From Comamonadaceae bacterium UBA2334 (GTDB taxonomy: Bacteria; Pseudomonadota; Gammaproteobacteria; Burkholderiales; Burkholderiaceae_C): a stretch of DNA of 41,638 nucleotides. The notes beneath the pieces are model-generated. The model made no database searches. It saw only the letters and a list, made by a program, of their open reading frames with translations, and was not told the DNA's origin. Position 1 is the first letter of the stretch. Every line of letters begins with the position of its first letter. A program made the position numbers and the translations under genes. Shown here piece by piece: positions 7,905 to 14,644 of the stretch. Where the stretch lies: NCBI GenBank assembly GCA_002344885.1, contig DDUQ01000008.1, forward strand, positions 1 to 41,638, given 5' to 3'.

Positions 7905-8313
7905 GCTTGCTCTCCAGTGCAGCCACGCGGGCGGCCAGTTCTTCAACTTCAGCCACACGGGCAAGTGTGCCGATGGCTGTCATCAGTTGCGCCCCTTGCC
8001 CCGGTGCAAGCTCACCAGAAGCCACAGAAGCCAGTACAGCGCGTCCTTGGTCGGTCAGTGACCCATCAGGCAGGGTCAGGGCTTGCGCGGGTTCTACGGC
8101 CTTCAGAGCGGGCAATACACGTTCCAGAATCAGGCGTGCGGCTTGGGTGTCTCCACCTTTTGCGGCAGTCACCACGGTTTGCAGAATGTCGGGCACGTCC
8201 ACCGCGATAGCTGCACGCAGTTTGCTCACATCTCCAACACCGGGTGGGCGACCTTTGGGGTTTCCAGACTGGCCGGGTTTCCATGCTTTCGGGGGTGTTT
8301 TTCTAGTAGCCAT
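7891..8313 (-). CDS. DUF5681-type protein
   Basis: A 140-residue protein with the signature KPGQSGNPKGRPPG at residues 12-25, the hallmark of DUF5681, a small basic motif common in phage and integrated-element proteins, some next to terminase genes. The middle (LRAAIAVDVPDILQTVVTAA, QAARLILERVLPA) is helical, and the C-terminus (EVEELAARVAALESK) is a probable coiled coil. The ATG at 8313 is preferred over the TTG at 8337 because AGGGAA lies upstream. It sits 20 bp after the peptidase gene. DNA binding during replication or packaging is plausible but unproven. Confidence 0.75.
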   Translation of the reverse strand: MATRKTPPKAWKPGQSGNPKGRPPGVGDVSKLRAAIAVDVPDILQTVVTAAKGGDTQAARLILERVLPALKAVEPAQALTLPDGSLTDQGRAVLASVASGELAPGQGAQLMTAIGTLARVAEVEELAARVAALESKHANA

Positions 8314-8333
8314 AGGTGCTGTTCCCTTTCTGT

Positions 8334-9026
8334 TCAATCACTATTCTCAGGGCTGGTGTCGCTGCCCGTATCCGCAAAAAAACGGCAGCGGTATAGGTTC
8401 TGATGAGCAAAATCATCAGCCGTCGCTTTGTGGCAGTCATGCAGGGCTGTAGCAATGCCCACGAACATCAGCGTGTTCTCTCTGAGGATTGCCGCTGCCT
8501 CGTTCAGTCGGGCATTGACCCATGCCTCCGCTCCGTCCTTGCCTACGAGTGCGGTGGCAATCGCAGCGACCTCGTACTGTTCCTCCACGCTCGATGCCGG
8601 GTGGCCACGCCCCATCAGCATTTCAGCGGCAACACCTGCAATCGTCCGAACGGCCAGCTTTCGCGCCCGTTCAGGCTCAGCCCTGATGTTGACCGCATCG
8701 CCTGTCACGCCGTGAATGGGTGCTTCGGTGTAACCGATCCAGCATTCTTCGCCATCCTCGCCAGGCGTGTTCCTGACATAGCACTTGGTCAGCATGCCAC
8801 CCATCGCCACGGACACGGTAGCGTGCCCGGCTTCGTGGAAACAGGCTGTCAGCTTGTCCCTTGGTGGGTCACCAAACAGTCGGTGCAGTGTCTCCACGCC
8901 ACGCGCAAAATCCACGCCACCCAACATCATGGCTCGCCGGGTTGACCGTGTGTGCGGGTCATCTGGCATGTTGCGCACCGCCTTGCGGAATCGTCGCTCC
9001 GCTGCTCGTCGTTCCGCCCGGTTCAT
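8334..9026 (-). CDS. M41-like (FtsH-type) metallopeptidase domain protein without AAA
   Basis: A 230-residue protein with an Arg-rich N-terminus (MNRAERRAAERRFRK) and a zinc-metallopeptidase motif HEAGH at residues 64-68 in LTACFHEAGHATVSVAMGG. Downstream, VRTIAGVAAEMLMGRG resembles the FtsH segment around GGRAAEE, and SSVEEQYEVAAIATALV resembles the FtsH ASND-ATxLA region that supplies the third zinc ligand; here acidic residues E148/E149 are candidates instead of Asp. FtsH itself has membrane helices and an AAA+ ATPase, both absent here. The ATG at 9026 overlaps the preceding stop as ATGA. It may be an ATP-independent protease acting on a host or helper protein, for example in derepression. 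Confidence 0.75.
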   Translation of the reverse strand: MNRAERRAAERRFRKAVRNMPDDPHTRSTRRAMMLGGVDFARGVETLHRLFGDPPRDKLTACFHEAGHATVSVAMGGMLTKCYVRNTPGEDGEECWIGYTEAPIHGVTGDAVNIRAEPERARKLAVRTIAGVAAEMLMGRGHPASSVEEQYEVAAIATALVGKDGAEAWVNARLNEAAAILRENTLMFVGIATALHDCHKATADDFAHQNLYRCRFFADTGSDTSPENSD

Positions 9027-9775
9027 GGCTTCACCTTCGCAAAGCTGTTGCAGCGGTGCAGGGCCTGATGCACAAACGCAGCACCCAAATTTGCCCCGGC
9101 CAAGTCGTTTTGCAGAATCGGTGCCCGGTCTCCACAGCGCCACCTGCCGGGAGCATTTCCCACCAGACGGTGACATTCAGCACAGGCCACCCGGTTGTCA
9201 CCTTCACGATCCCGCACCAGCAGCCTGTCCGCCAGCTTCTCGGCATCTTGCACACCCACGCCCCGGTCAGCAAACAGCGCCAGCCGTTCCGCCATGCGCT
9301 GGATTTCTGCATCTGTCGCAGCGGATAACAGTGAGGGGGGAATGTCAGCCGTCGGTGGGTGTGTGGCTGGCGCTGGCTGAACCCTCGCGGTGGGAGGCTT
9401 GGGTGTTTCGCTGTACGCCGCCCACAGTTCAGCCCCGGTATCGCAGCGTGTGCCATAGCCCTTGCCAGCAGCGATGCATGCCGGGCAGGTAACGTGGTGA
9501 TCCTGATACGCCTTGTCCCGTTCGTGCCAGTCTGAACTGCTGCAATGCAGTGGTTCGGGTGTCCTGATTTCGGGGACACACACACCAGCGGTGGCTGATG
9601 GATCGTTTGCTGCGGCCCGGTCTGTCAACTGCTGCAACAGCTCGGCACGGTGCAGCGTGATGACGGTTCGCAGTTCTGGTGTCAGCTTTGAGGCTGGCGT
9701 GACAGCCAATTTCCCGGCTGTCGTGACGGACACGCTCAAGCCAGCCTGTTGAAGTGTGGACAGTGCTGTGGGCAT
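9023..9775 (-). CDS. TubC_N-like domain plus zinc-ribbon protein
   Basis: A 250-residue protein. Residues 1-52 (LQQAGLSVSVTTAGKLAV, LTPELRTVITLHRAELLQQL) match the TubC N-terminal docking domain pattern known from NRPS/PKS subunits and also from mobile-element proteins. Two Cys-rich modules follow: H93/H94, C97, C100, C111, and C198, C201, H202, C214, the latter after RDREGDNRVACAEC. The start is the ATG at 9775, whose A overlaps the last base of the primase stop, with a strong GGAGGA upstream. The docking domain beside a replication enzyme suggests protein-protein pairing, possibly with the primase, and the zinc modules suggest nucleic-acid binding. Both roles are inferred. Confidence 0.75.
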   Translation of the reverse strand: MPTALSTLQQAGLSVSVTTAGKLAVTPASKLTPELRTVITLHRAELLQQLTDRAAANDPSATAGVCVPEIRTPEPLHCSSSDWHERDKAYQDHHVTCPACIAAGKGYGTRCDTGAELWAAYSETPKPPTARVQPAPATHPPTADIPPSLLSAATDAEIQRMAERLALFADRGVGVQDAEKLADRLLVRDREGDNRVACAECHRLVGNAPGRWRCGDRAPILQNDLAGANLGAAFVHQALHRCNSFAKVKP

Positions 9776-12594
9776 CAAAATTCCTCCACATCATCAGCCA
9801 GCGCTGGTTCTGTGTTCGCGAATTCAGAAACCCCTTGCGAAGTCTGCGAATTGTGCGAAGTCTGGTTATCCATGCCACCTTCAGCCGTGTTTTCAGTGCG
9901 TGCGAAGTCTGCGAAGTCTGCGAAGTCTGGTTTTTCAGGTTCTTCAACTTGACCCACATTTCGCAGAGTTCGCACATTTCGCAGGCTGGCAAAAACCCGA
10001 TCAATCTCAATGGCAGCACCAGAGTTCGCAGGTTTCGCAGAGTTCGCAGGGGTTTTTCTGTAAACCTTGGTGCCACTGCCCGGCCCATCTTTTCGGGGGA
10101 GTTCTTCCACCTCAATGGCTGGCGGTGTTTCGCGTAACAGTTCGGTCAATGCAGCGTCCAGAACTGTCTTTGTGATACGGCCATTGAAACAGTACCGGAT
10201 CAAATCGGTTCGGGTGGCGTCGCCATGTTTGGCCAGATAGTCCAACACCTTGATAGCAGCCTCGCTGGTTTGCTTTGCCGCCTGTTCTTGTGCGCCCGAT
10301 GCGAACACATACCGCACGGAATCCGCCCAATACCGCATCCAATGCAACGCCGCTTCCAGGTGGGGTATCTGAATGATGGTGCTTTTGTCCGTCAGTGCAA
10401 ACAGCATCGCCAGCCGCATCAGGTATGCAGGCCGACGGGTCAACAGCCCTGTCACATGCTCGCCACCTTTGCGATCCTGCAACTCGCCCAGATACAGCTT
10501 GCCGTACCGCTTTCTTGCATCGTCGCTGAATTGAATACGGGTGTGATCCAGGTCAGCGAATCGGTCTGCCTGTGCAAACCTCATCACCTCGGCAGTTCGG
10601 TCTGTCAGGTTGGTCAGGACACTTTTTGGTGTGTAGCCGGGGAAGGCGTCTAGGCCAGTTTGTTCGCCCCAAATCATCACAAAGCGATTCGCAAACCCGT
10701 TGGTCAACTCCCTTGCCTTCATCAAGTCAAGCAACTCGGTCGGGGTGATGTGCCCCAGCATGTTGATGTGAGGCTTGCTGGCATAGACGGGGGACGACTT
10801 CACGGCTGGCTTGATGCACCGACCGTCCCATCCATCACGCAGGGCGGCAGACAAAGTGTTGCCCTCGCGGGATGACTGGTGCAACACGTTGGCAAACTCG
10901 CTCTCAACGATGAACAGCCGTTTGTCGTGGATAGGTTCAACTTCGTTTTTACCTTGCTTGAATCCATCGTGAATCATCATCACCAGCCCCTCGCGTGATG
11001 ACAACCCGCCCGTATGAACCTTGAATGCCACATCGGGGTGATGCTCGGACAGTTCACGAACGATGCGCTCGGTCAATTTGCTGGATGTGCCTTTGCGCCC
11101 ACGCCCTGAACGTCCGACATGCAACGCATACAGCCGGGGGTGGTGCCAGTCGTCGCCAATCGTCAGGTAGCAGCCACGCCCAAATCCTGCCGACAAAGCC
11201 ACCATGTAGGACAGCGCTGCTGCGTAGGGGTTGACCTCTTTGTTCGCTGCTGCTGCGGCCCTTGCCACATCACCGACAAGCCCATACAGACACCCTTCGT
11301 GCGGCCTCGGTGTGTTGCGGTGGTTGTCGTCGTCAAAGCCCTGAACGGCTGGCAAAGCATCTGGCAATGGCTCCGGTGTCGGCCATTCTTTCGGCTCACC
11401 ATCCACCTGGGGGAATGTTTCCCCGGCATGGCTCCGCCCGGCCTTCCATTCTAGCCGGGTGTACTCGTTCCATGTCAACACCTCGCCCGTTGCTGGATCG
11501 TTGACGGTGATCTCATCAGCCAGCGCTTTGATTGCCTTGTCCTTGTCCCCGCCATGTTCGAAGTGAACAATCAGGTCGAAGGCATCACCACAGACGAACC
11601 CGTTGGCTGACACCATGCCGATGCCGTGATCCCGCGCCATTGAACTGATGCACACCCAATGGTTACCGTAGTCGCGCCATGAATGGCTGGCGCTGGTTTG
11701 CAGTGGGTGGTGCCAGTTCTCGCTGTCCATTGTTTCAAACCCGAACCGACGCATGCAGTCGGCTACTGAATATCGAGCGTTTACGGCATCAATCAGGCTT
11801 GCAGTGGTGTTGCCAGCCTGAACCTGTCTCGCTCGCTCTGCTGCCCGTTTAGCGGCCTTTTCGCGTGCCTCCGCTGCCTGCTTTTCCTCTGTATCAGCCA
11901 GCGCCAGTGCTGCGACACATCCGGGTGCGGTCACGTCCAGTGCTTCGCGCCCGGATGTGTTGGACTCATAGAACAGTGGCTGGCCGTCGTCGCCTCGCTT
12001 GTCTGGTGGGACGTTGGGTGCGGCCATGTATTGACCAGCCAGTTCCATGCTGCCATCAAACTGGATGCCATGCTTGGCCAGATGCAGATGCAGCGCCCTC
12101 TGAAGTCGTCGCCACTCAGCAAAGCCCAATGGTTCAGACAGTGGAATGACAACTCGCCAGCGCGGTGCATCAGGTGTTGCACTCGCTGTGCTGTAAACAC
12201 AAAGCGCCACACCATAACCAGCAAAGGCCACCAGTGCATCCACCAGTTCAGCCATTGTGGTGTTGCCCTTGTCAATGTCGCCACGGATCAGCACAAACTG
12301 CCCTCGCTCACGCTGAACCTGATGTTTGCGTGCGTCATGCTGTGCATAACTGGATGCCATCAGCGCCAGCGCTTGCAGCTTGGGTTTGCTGCCCGGTTTG
12401 GATGCCATGTCCATCAGATCACCCATGCTGACGGTGCGGTAAGGCTTGCCAGCCATCGGGTGTGGGCTGGGTATGCCGTCGTCGTCGTGGGTTTTGTGTG
12501 TGTCGTCCTTGCCACCAAACACACACACGCGGTGGCTGACCCATGATGCGTACAGATCAGTTGCGCTCTCGGTGTTTCCGTCCCATGTCAGCAT
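9775..12594 (-). CDS. DUF3987-type replication protein (primase/helicase)
   Basis: A 939-residue protein and the likely replication initiator of the element. The N-terminus resembles an archaeo-eukaryotic-type primase: FVLIRGDIDKGN (about 100-111), VYSTASATPDAPRWRVVIPL (133-152) and DGSMELAGQYMAAPNV (180-195). A degenerate zinc/CHC2-like region follows (about 277-361, GDAFDLIVHFEHGGDKDKAI). The DUF3987 domain occupies about 440-800 with the P-loop-like VGRSGRGRKGTSSK at 493-506. The tail, about 849-920, is encoded by the symmetric nonamer array and shows odd repeats (PANSAKPANSG, LRNVRTLRNVG, DFADFADFA). The ATG at 12594 has GAGGGG upstream and lies one base after the stop of the small membrane gene, so expression is coupled. 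Confidence 0.8.
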   Translation of the reverse strand: MLTWDGNTESATDLYASWVSHRVCVFGGKDDTHKTHDDDGIPSPHPMAGKPYRTVSMGDLMDMASKPGSKPKLQALALMASSYAQHDARKHQVQRERGQFVLIRGDIDKGNTTMAELVDALVAFAGYGVALCVYSTASATPDAPRWRVVIPLSEPLGFAEWRRLQRALHLHLAKHGIQFDGSMELAGQYMAAPNVPPDKRGDDGQPLFYESNTSGREALDVTAPGCVAALALADTEEKQAAEAREKAAKRAAERARQVQAGNTTASLIDAVNARYSVADCMRRFGFETMDSENWHHPLQTSASHSWRDYGNHWVCISSMARDHGIGMVSANGFVCGDAFDLIVHFEHGGDKDKAIKALADEITVNDPATGEVLTWNEYTRLEWKAGRSHAGETFPQVDGEPKEWPTPEPLPDALPAVQGFDDDNHRNTPRPHEGCLYGLVGDVARAAAAANKEVNPYAAALSYMVALSAGFGRGCYLTIGDDWHHPRLYALHVGRSGRGRKGTSSKLTERIVRELSEHHPDVAFKVHTGGLSSREGLVMMIHDGFKQGKNEVEPIHDKRLFIVESEFANVLHQSSREGNTLSAALRDGWDGRCIKPAVKSSPVYASKPHINMLGHITPTELLDLMKARELTNGFANRFVMIWGEQTGLDAFPGYTPKSVLTNLTDRTAEVMRFAQADRFADLDHTRIQFSDDARKRYGKLYLGELQDRKGGEHVTGLLTRRPAYLMRLAMLFALTDKSTIIQIPHLEAALHWMRYWADSVRYVFASGAQEQAAKQTSEAAIKVLDYLAKHGDATRTDLIRYCFNGRITKTVLDAALTELLRETPPAIEVEELPRKDGPGSGTKVYRKTPANSAKPANSGAAIEIDRVFASLRNVRTLRNVGQVEEPEKPDFADFADFARTENTAEGGMDNQTSHNSQTSQGVSEFANTEPALADDVEEF
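9836..10048. repeat. Symmetric iteron array, candidate replication origin
   Basis: Twelve 9-bp units beginning TGCGAA form four triplets, each closed by TGG. Plus-strand triplets lie at 9836-9865 (unit ends GTC, TTG, GTC) and 9901-9930 (GTC three times). Minus-strand triplets lie at 9954-9983 (ATG, CTC, ATG) and 10019-10048 (CTC, ACC, CTC). The gaps are 35, 23 and 35 bp, an exact mirror about 9942. Flanking CAGAAACCCC/CAGAAAAACCCC extends the symmetry. The four triplets fall in different codon phases of the overlapping primase gene, so the DNA sequence rather than the peptide seems conserved. By analogy with P4 alpha protein, which binds iterons, these may be binding sites for the encoded initiator. 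Confidence 0.85.
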
Positions 12595-12595
12595 G

Positions 12596-12805
12596 TCAGA
12601 TGCCCCTCGCTACGATGACGGCAGCAGCAATAGCCAACACCATCAATATGTGAAAAACAATAGCAGCGACAGCAGAACTGATATGCGATAAAATCCGTTT
12701 TGCAAATGTAGTTCTTGCTGCCCCTTGCGCCGTTCCCCCGGCCAGGGGGTTTTCTTTTTGGGCAGGGCTATTCCCCGCGTGCTGGCGGTCGTTGAGATGA
12801 TCCAT
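12596..12805 (-). CDS. Small membrane protein of the element
   Basis: A 69-residue protein with a polar, Gly/Ala-rich N-terminal half (NPLAGGTAQGAARTTFAK) and a long hydrophobic C-terminal helix (SSAVAAIVFHILMVLAIAAA). The ATG at 12805 has GAGGTG eight bases upstream, and the stop is one base from the primase start, both signs of a real gene in the operon. It follows the AlpA-like gene by 11 bp. Function unknown. A plus-strand terminator-like hairpin lies within it (12735-12759), so it may be under antisense control. Confidence 0.6.
   Translation of the reverse strand: MDHLNDRQHAGNSPAQKENPLAGGTAQGAARTTFAKRILSHISSAVAAIVFHILMVLAIAAAVIVARGI
12735..12759 (+). terminator. Plus-strand terminator-like hairpin inside a minus-strand gene
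   Basis: CCCCC (12735-12739), loop GGCCA, GGGGG (12745-12749), then TTTTCTTTTT. This is a good intrinsic terminator on the plus strand, antisense to the small membrane gene. A weak promoter (GCGACA at 12666-12671, 17 bp, TAAAAT at 12689-12694) upstream could give an RNA of about 60 nt. It may also be an accident of the coding sequence. Confidence 0.45.
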
Positions 12806-12816
12806 ATCGGTTCACC

Positions 12817-13029
12817 TCAGACTGTCGGGGTTGATGCGTTGCGCTGTTGCTCAAGCCAGGCATCGACGGCTGACTTGTCCCAAACGGTGGTTTGCGCCCC
12901 CAGCTTGTAGGGTGCTGGAAACTTGCCAGCCTTCACCCAGCGCCAAATGGTGGGAGGTGACACTGGCAGCAAGCCGGGGCGGTCTTTTGTGCTTGCCAGT
13001 TGGCCTAGTCTATATGCGAGATGGTTCAT
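12817..13029 (-). CDS. AlpA-like helix-turn-helix regulator/excisionase
   Basis: A 70-residue MerR-like winged helix-turn-helix protein of the AlpA/excisionase type: VSPPTIWRWVKAGKFPAPYKLG at about residues 23-44, with VWDKSAVDAWLEQQ closing the fold. AlpA-family proteins activate integrase expression or act as excision directionality factors in P4-like elements. The ATG at 13029 has AAGGAC upstream. It is the first gene of the core operon and is separated from the integrase by 108 bp that carry a possible promoter. Its role as switch between integration and excision is inferred from position and family. Confidence 0.8.
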   Translation of the reverse strand: MNHLAYRLGQLASTKDRPGLLPVSPPTIWRWVKAGKFPAPYKLGAQTTVWDKSAVDAWLEQQRNASTPTV

Positions 13030-13063
13030 CGTTGATCGTCCTTACGTTGCACCCGCACGAAGC

Positions 13064-13093
13064 GGTATAAGGCGCGATGATCCATTTTGGTAA
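13064..13093 (-). promoter_or_regulatory. Possible promoter of the alpA-primase operon
   Basis: On the minus strand TTACCA (13093-13088), an 18-bp spacer and TATACC (13069-13064) resemble a housekeeping promoter about 35 bp before the alpA start. The matches are partial, so this is tentative. The adjoining GGTGGT/ACCACC inverted repeat (13100-13120) could be an operator or part of the integrase mRNA 3' end. Confidence 0.35.
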
Positions 13094-13137
13094 ACGCACG
13101 GTGGTGTGGTGCAAACCACCGAACTGTGCCAAGTTAC

Positions 13138-14355
13138 CTACACCACTTTTCGTAGCGGGATTACTTTTGCTGACGGGTCTTTTGTCAGGTAAACGGCCCA
13201 CGCATCCATCAGTTCCACACGTTTGGTGAACAGGTCGCCACGCCTATATGCGGCCTCTGTTGCATTGCCCACCGCATGCGCCAGTGCCATTTCCGCAACC
13301 TCATTGGGAAAGCTGGTGCATTCCGCCGCCCAATCCCTGAAGGTAGACCTCAATCCATGCGGCACGGCATCCACATTCAGCCGACGCATGCAGGCGGTCA
13401 GGGTCATGTCTGACAGTGGTTTGTTTGGTTTGGTGCCGGGGAACACCAACACCTCGCCCTCAATGCGCGGCAGGGCTTTCAACAGCGCCAGCACAGGCTC
13501 AGACAATGGCACACGATGTGGACGGCCAGCCTTCATGCGCTCGGCAGGGATGTTCCACACCTTGCCCTCAAGGTCGAACTCATTCCACACGGCCAGACGC
13601 GATTCACCCGAACGGCACGCGGTCAACATGGTGAACTCCAGACACCTCGCACCCATACCCGGCATGGACTTCAGACGCATCAGGAAGGCGTTTGCGGCCT
13701 TGTAATCGACGGCTGGATGGTGATCCACAGTCGCAACCTTGGAAGGCTTGGGCAGCAGGTTGTCCAGATTGCCGCGCCATGCAGCAGGGTTCAGCCCTCG
13801 CGGGGTGTAGCCCAGCGCCATGCCATACCCCAGAACCAGTTCCACCCGGTTGCGCACTCGCGTAGCTGTCTCGTTCTTGGTTGACCAAATGGGTTTCAGC
13901 AGCGCCAGCACATCGGCCACAGTCACATCACCCACATGCTTGTCACCGATGAATGGGTGGGCATAGGTTTCCAGTGTGTTTGCCCACTGCTGCTCATGCT
14001 TCGGGTTCTTCCACCCGGCACGGTGGCTGTCGATGTACGCAGCAGCCACGGCCTTGAAGGTTTGCTTCGCGGCCAGCGCAGGTTTGATCCGTTCAGCCAC
14101 CGGGTTGATGCCGTCTTTGATCTTGGCCTTCTGTTCGCGTGCTTGCTTGATTGCATCGGCCAGACTGACTTCCGGGTACGTGCCCACACCAATGTCAGTG
14201 CGCTTTCCCTGAACCGTGGTGCGCAACAACCAGTATTTGCCGCCGCTGTCGCCGATGCGCAACATCAAACCGGGAACGGTGCCTACACGATAGGTACCGG
14301 GGTCTGTCAGTCGCTTGACCTCGATGGCTGACAAAGCATCTGCAACTTTGGGCAT
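13138..14355 (-). CDS. Tyrosine integrase (P4-like)
   Basis: A 405-residue tyrosine recombinase that catalyses site-specific integration and excision at the tRNA-Ser 3' end. The N-terminal DUF4102-type arm-binding region (LRIGDSGGKYWLLRTTVQGK, GTYPEVSLADA) is followed by a core-binding domain (about 97-200) and the catalytic domain. Catalytic residues visible: R248 in TACRSGES, K275 in ERMKAG, H333 and R336 in HGLRSTFRDW, H360 in LAHAVGN, and nucleophile Y370 in EAAYRRGDL. The ATG at 14355 has GTGAGG upstream. The gene lies next to the attachment site and points inward, and candidate arm-type sites lie just upstream of its start, so the enzyme may also autoregulate. Confidence 0.93.
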   Translation of the reverse strand: MPKVADALSAIEVKRLTDPGTYRVGTVPGLMLRIGDSGGKYWLLRTTVQGKRTDIGVGTYPEVSLADAIKQAREQKAKIKDGINPVAERIKPALAAKQTFKAVAAAYIDSHRAGWKNPKHEQQWANTLETYAHPFIGDKHVGDVTVADVLALLKPIWSTKNETATRVRNRVELVLGYGMALGYTPRGLNPAAWRGNLDNLLPKPSKVATVDHHPAVDYKAANAFLMRLKSMPGMGARCLEFTMLTACRSGESRLAVWNEFDLEGKVWNIPAERMKAGRPHRVPLSEPVLALLKALPRIEGEVLVFPGTKPNKPLSDMTLTACMRRLNVDAVPHGLRSTFRDWAAECTSFPNEVAEMALAHAVGNATEAAYRRGDLFTKRVELMDAWAVYLTKDPSAKVIPLRKVV

Positions 14356-14386
14356 GTGAGCCTCACTTTTTGGGGGATAGAACTTC

Positions 14387-14411
14387 CGTCCCTCATCCCG
14401 TCCCCCAAAAA
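14387..14411. repeat. Candidate integrase arm-type site (right arm, copy 1)
   Basis: Same 25-bp sequence as 6611-6635 with one base changed (CCCCC for CCCTC). An inverted short copy, TTTTTGGGGGA, sits at 14367-14377, so this region holds sites in both orientations directly upstream of the integrase start. Confidence 0.6.
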
Positions 14412-14477
14412 CTTATGCGCTTGGAAAATACGGGCTGAGACGACTTGCATCGAACTCTACTATGAAAGTCGTTGCCC

Positions 14478-14490
14478 CGTCCCCCAAAAA
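14478..14490. repeat. Candidate integrase arm-type site (right arm, copy 2)
   Basis: CGTCCCCCAAAAA repeats the core of the 25-bp sequences at 14387-14411 and 6611-6635 in the same orientation, about 42 bp from the att core. Confidence 0.5.
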
Positions 14491-14506
14491 CTGCTGCGTT
14501 GAGACG

Positions 14507-14529
14507 AAAAAAAACCCCTTGAAAGGGGT
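14507..14529 (-). terminator. Element-borne replacement terminator for tRNA-Ser
   Basis: On the minus strand, ACCCCT, loop TTCA, AGGGGT, then eight T residues. It starts four bases after the tRNA CCA end. As it lies inside the element, integration would supply it to the tRNA in place of the ancestral terminator at 6500-6530. Confidence 0.85.
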
Positions 14530-14531
14530 CT

Positions 14532-14546
14532 TTGGCGGAGTGAGAG
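14532..14546. repeat. Proximal attachment site within tRNA-Ser
   Basis: TTGGCGGAGTGAGAG, identical to 6537-6551. It covers the last 14 bases of the tRNA-Ser gene including CCA. The tRNA is left whole, so integration is silent for tRNA sequence. Confidence 0.9.
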
Positions 14547-14625
14547 GGATTCGAACCCTCGATGAGGCTCTACACCCCATACTCCCTTAGCAGGGGAGCA
14601 CCTTCGGCCACTCGGTCATCACTCC
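14533..14625 (-). tRNA. tRNA-Ser(GCU)
   Basis: A 93-base tRNA with encoded CCA. Acceptor strands GGAGTGA and TCACTCC pair; the anticodon arm is CTCCC-CTGCTAA-GGGAG, giving anticodon GCT (GCU); a long variable arm, as class II tRNA-Ser requires, is followed by the T arm GAGGG-TTCGAAT-CCCTC. It decodes AGC and AGU. It begins 19 bp after the tilS stop on the same strand, so it may be made with the accA-tilS transcript. Its 3' end is the integration target of the element. Confidence 0.96.
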
Positions 14626-14644
14626 GCGAAACCAGCATTATGCA

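Larger units (their letters stand above)
6537..14546. mobile_element. 8-kb integrative element in tRNA-Ser(GCU), satellite-like
   Basis: The 15-bp direct repeats TTGGCGGAGTGAGAG at 6537-6551 and 14532-14546 bound a 7,995-bp unit (repeat to repeat). The right copy is the 3' end of an intact tRNA-Ser gene, and a tyrosine integrase gene begins 177 bp from it, the classical arrangement of tRNA-targeting elements. The cargo is an AlpA-like regulator, a small membrane protein, a DUF3987 primase/helicase, a TubC_N/zinc protein, an M41-like peptidase, a DUF5681 protein, small ORFs and a secreted cadherin-like protein. No relaxase, capsid, portal, terminase large subunit or transposase is present. This fits a P4-like phage satellite or a minimal integrative replicon depending on a helper. 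That lifestyle is inferred; the boundaries are directly visible. Confidence 0.9.

Noticed and set aside
9836..10048. CRISPR array
   Set aside because: Repeats are only 9 bp, contiguous, symmetric and inside a coding gene; no spacers and no cas genes.
13100..13120. Intrinsic terminator after the integrase gene
   Set aside because: GGTGGT/ACCACC forms a short stem but no T-run follows; an operator is as likely.
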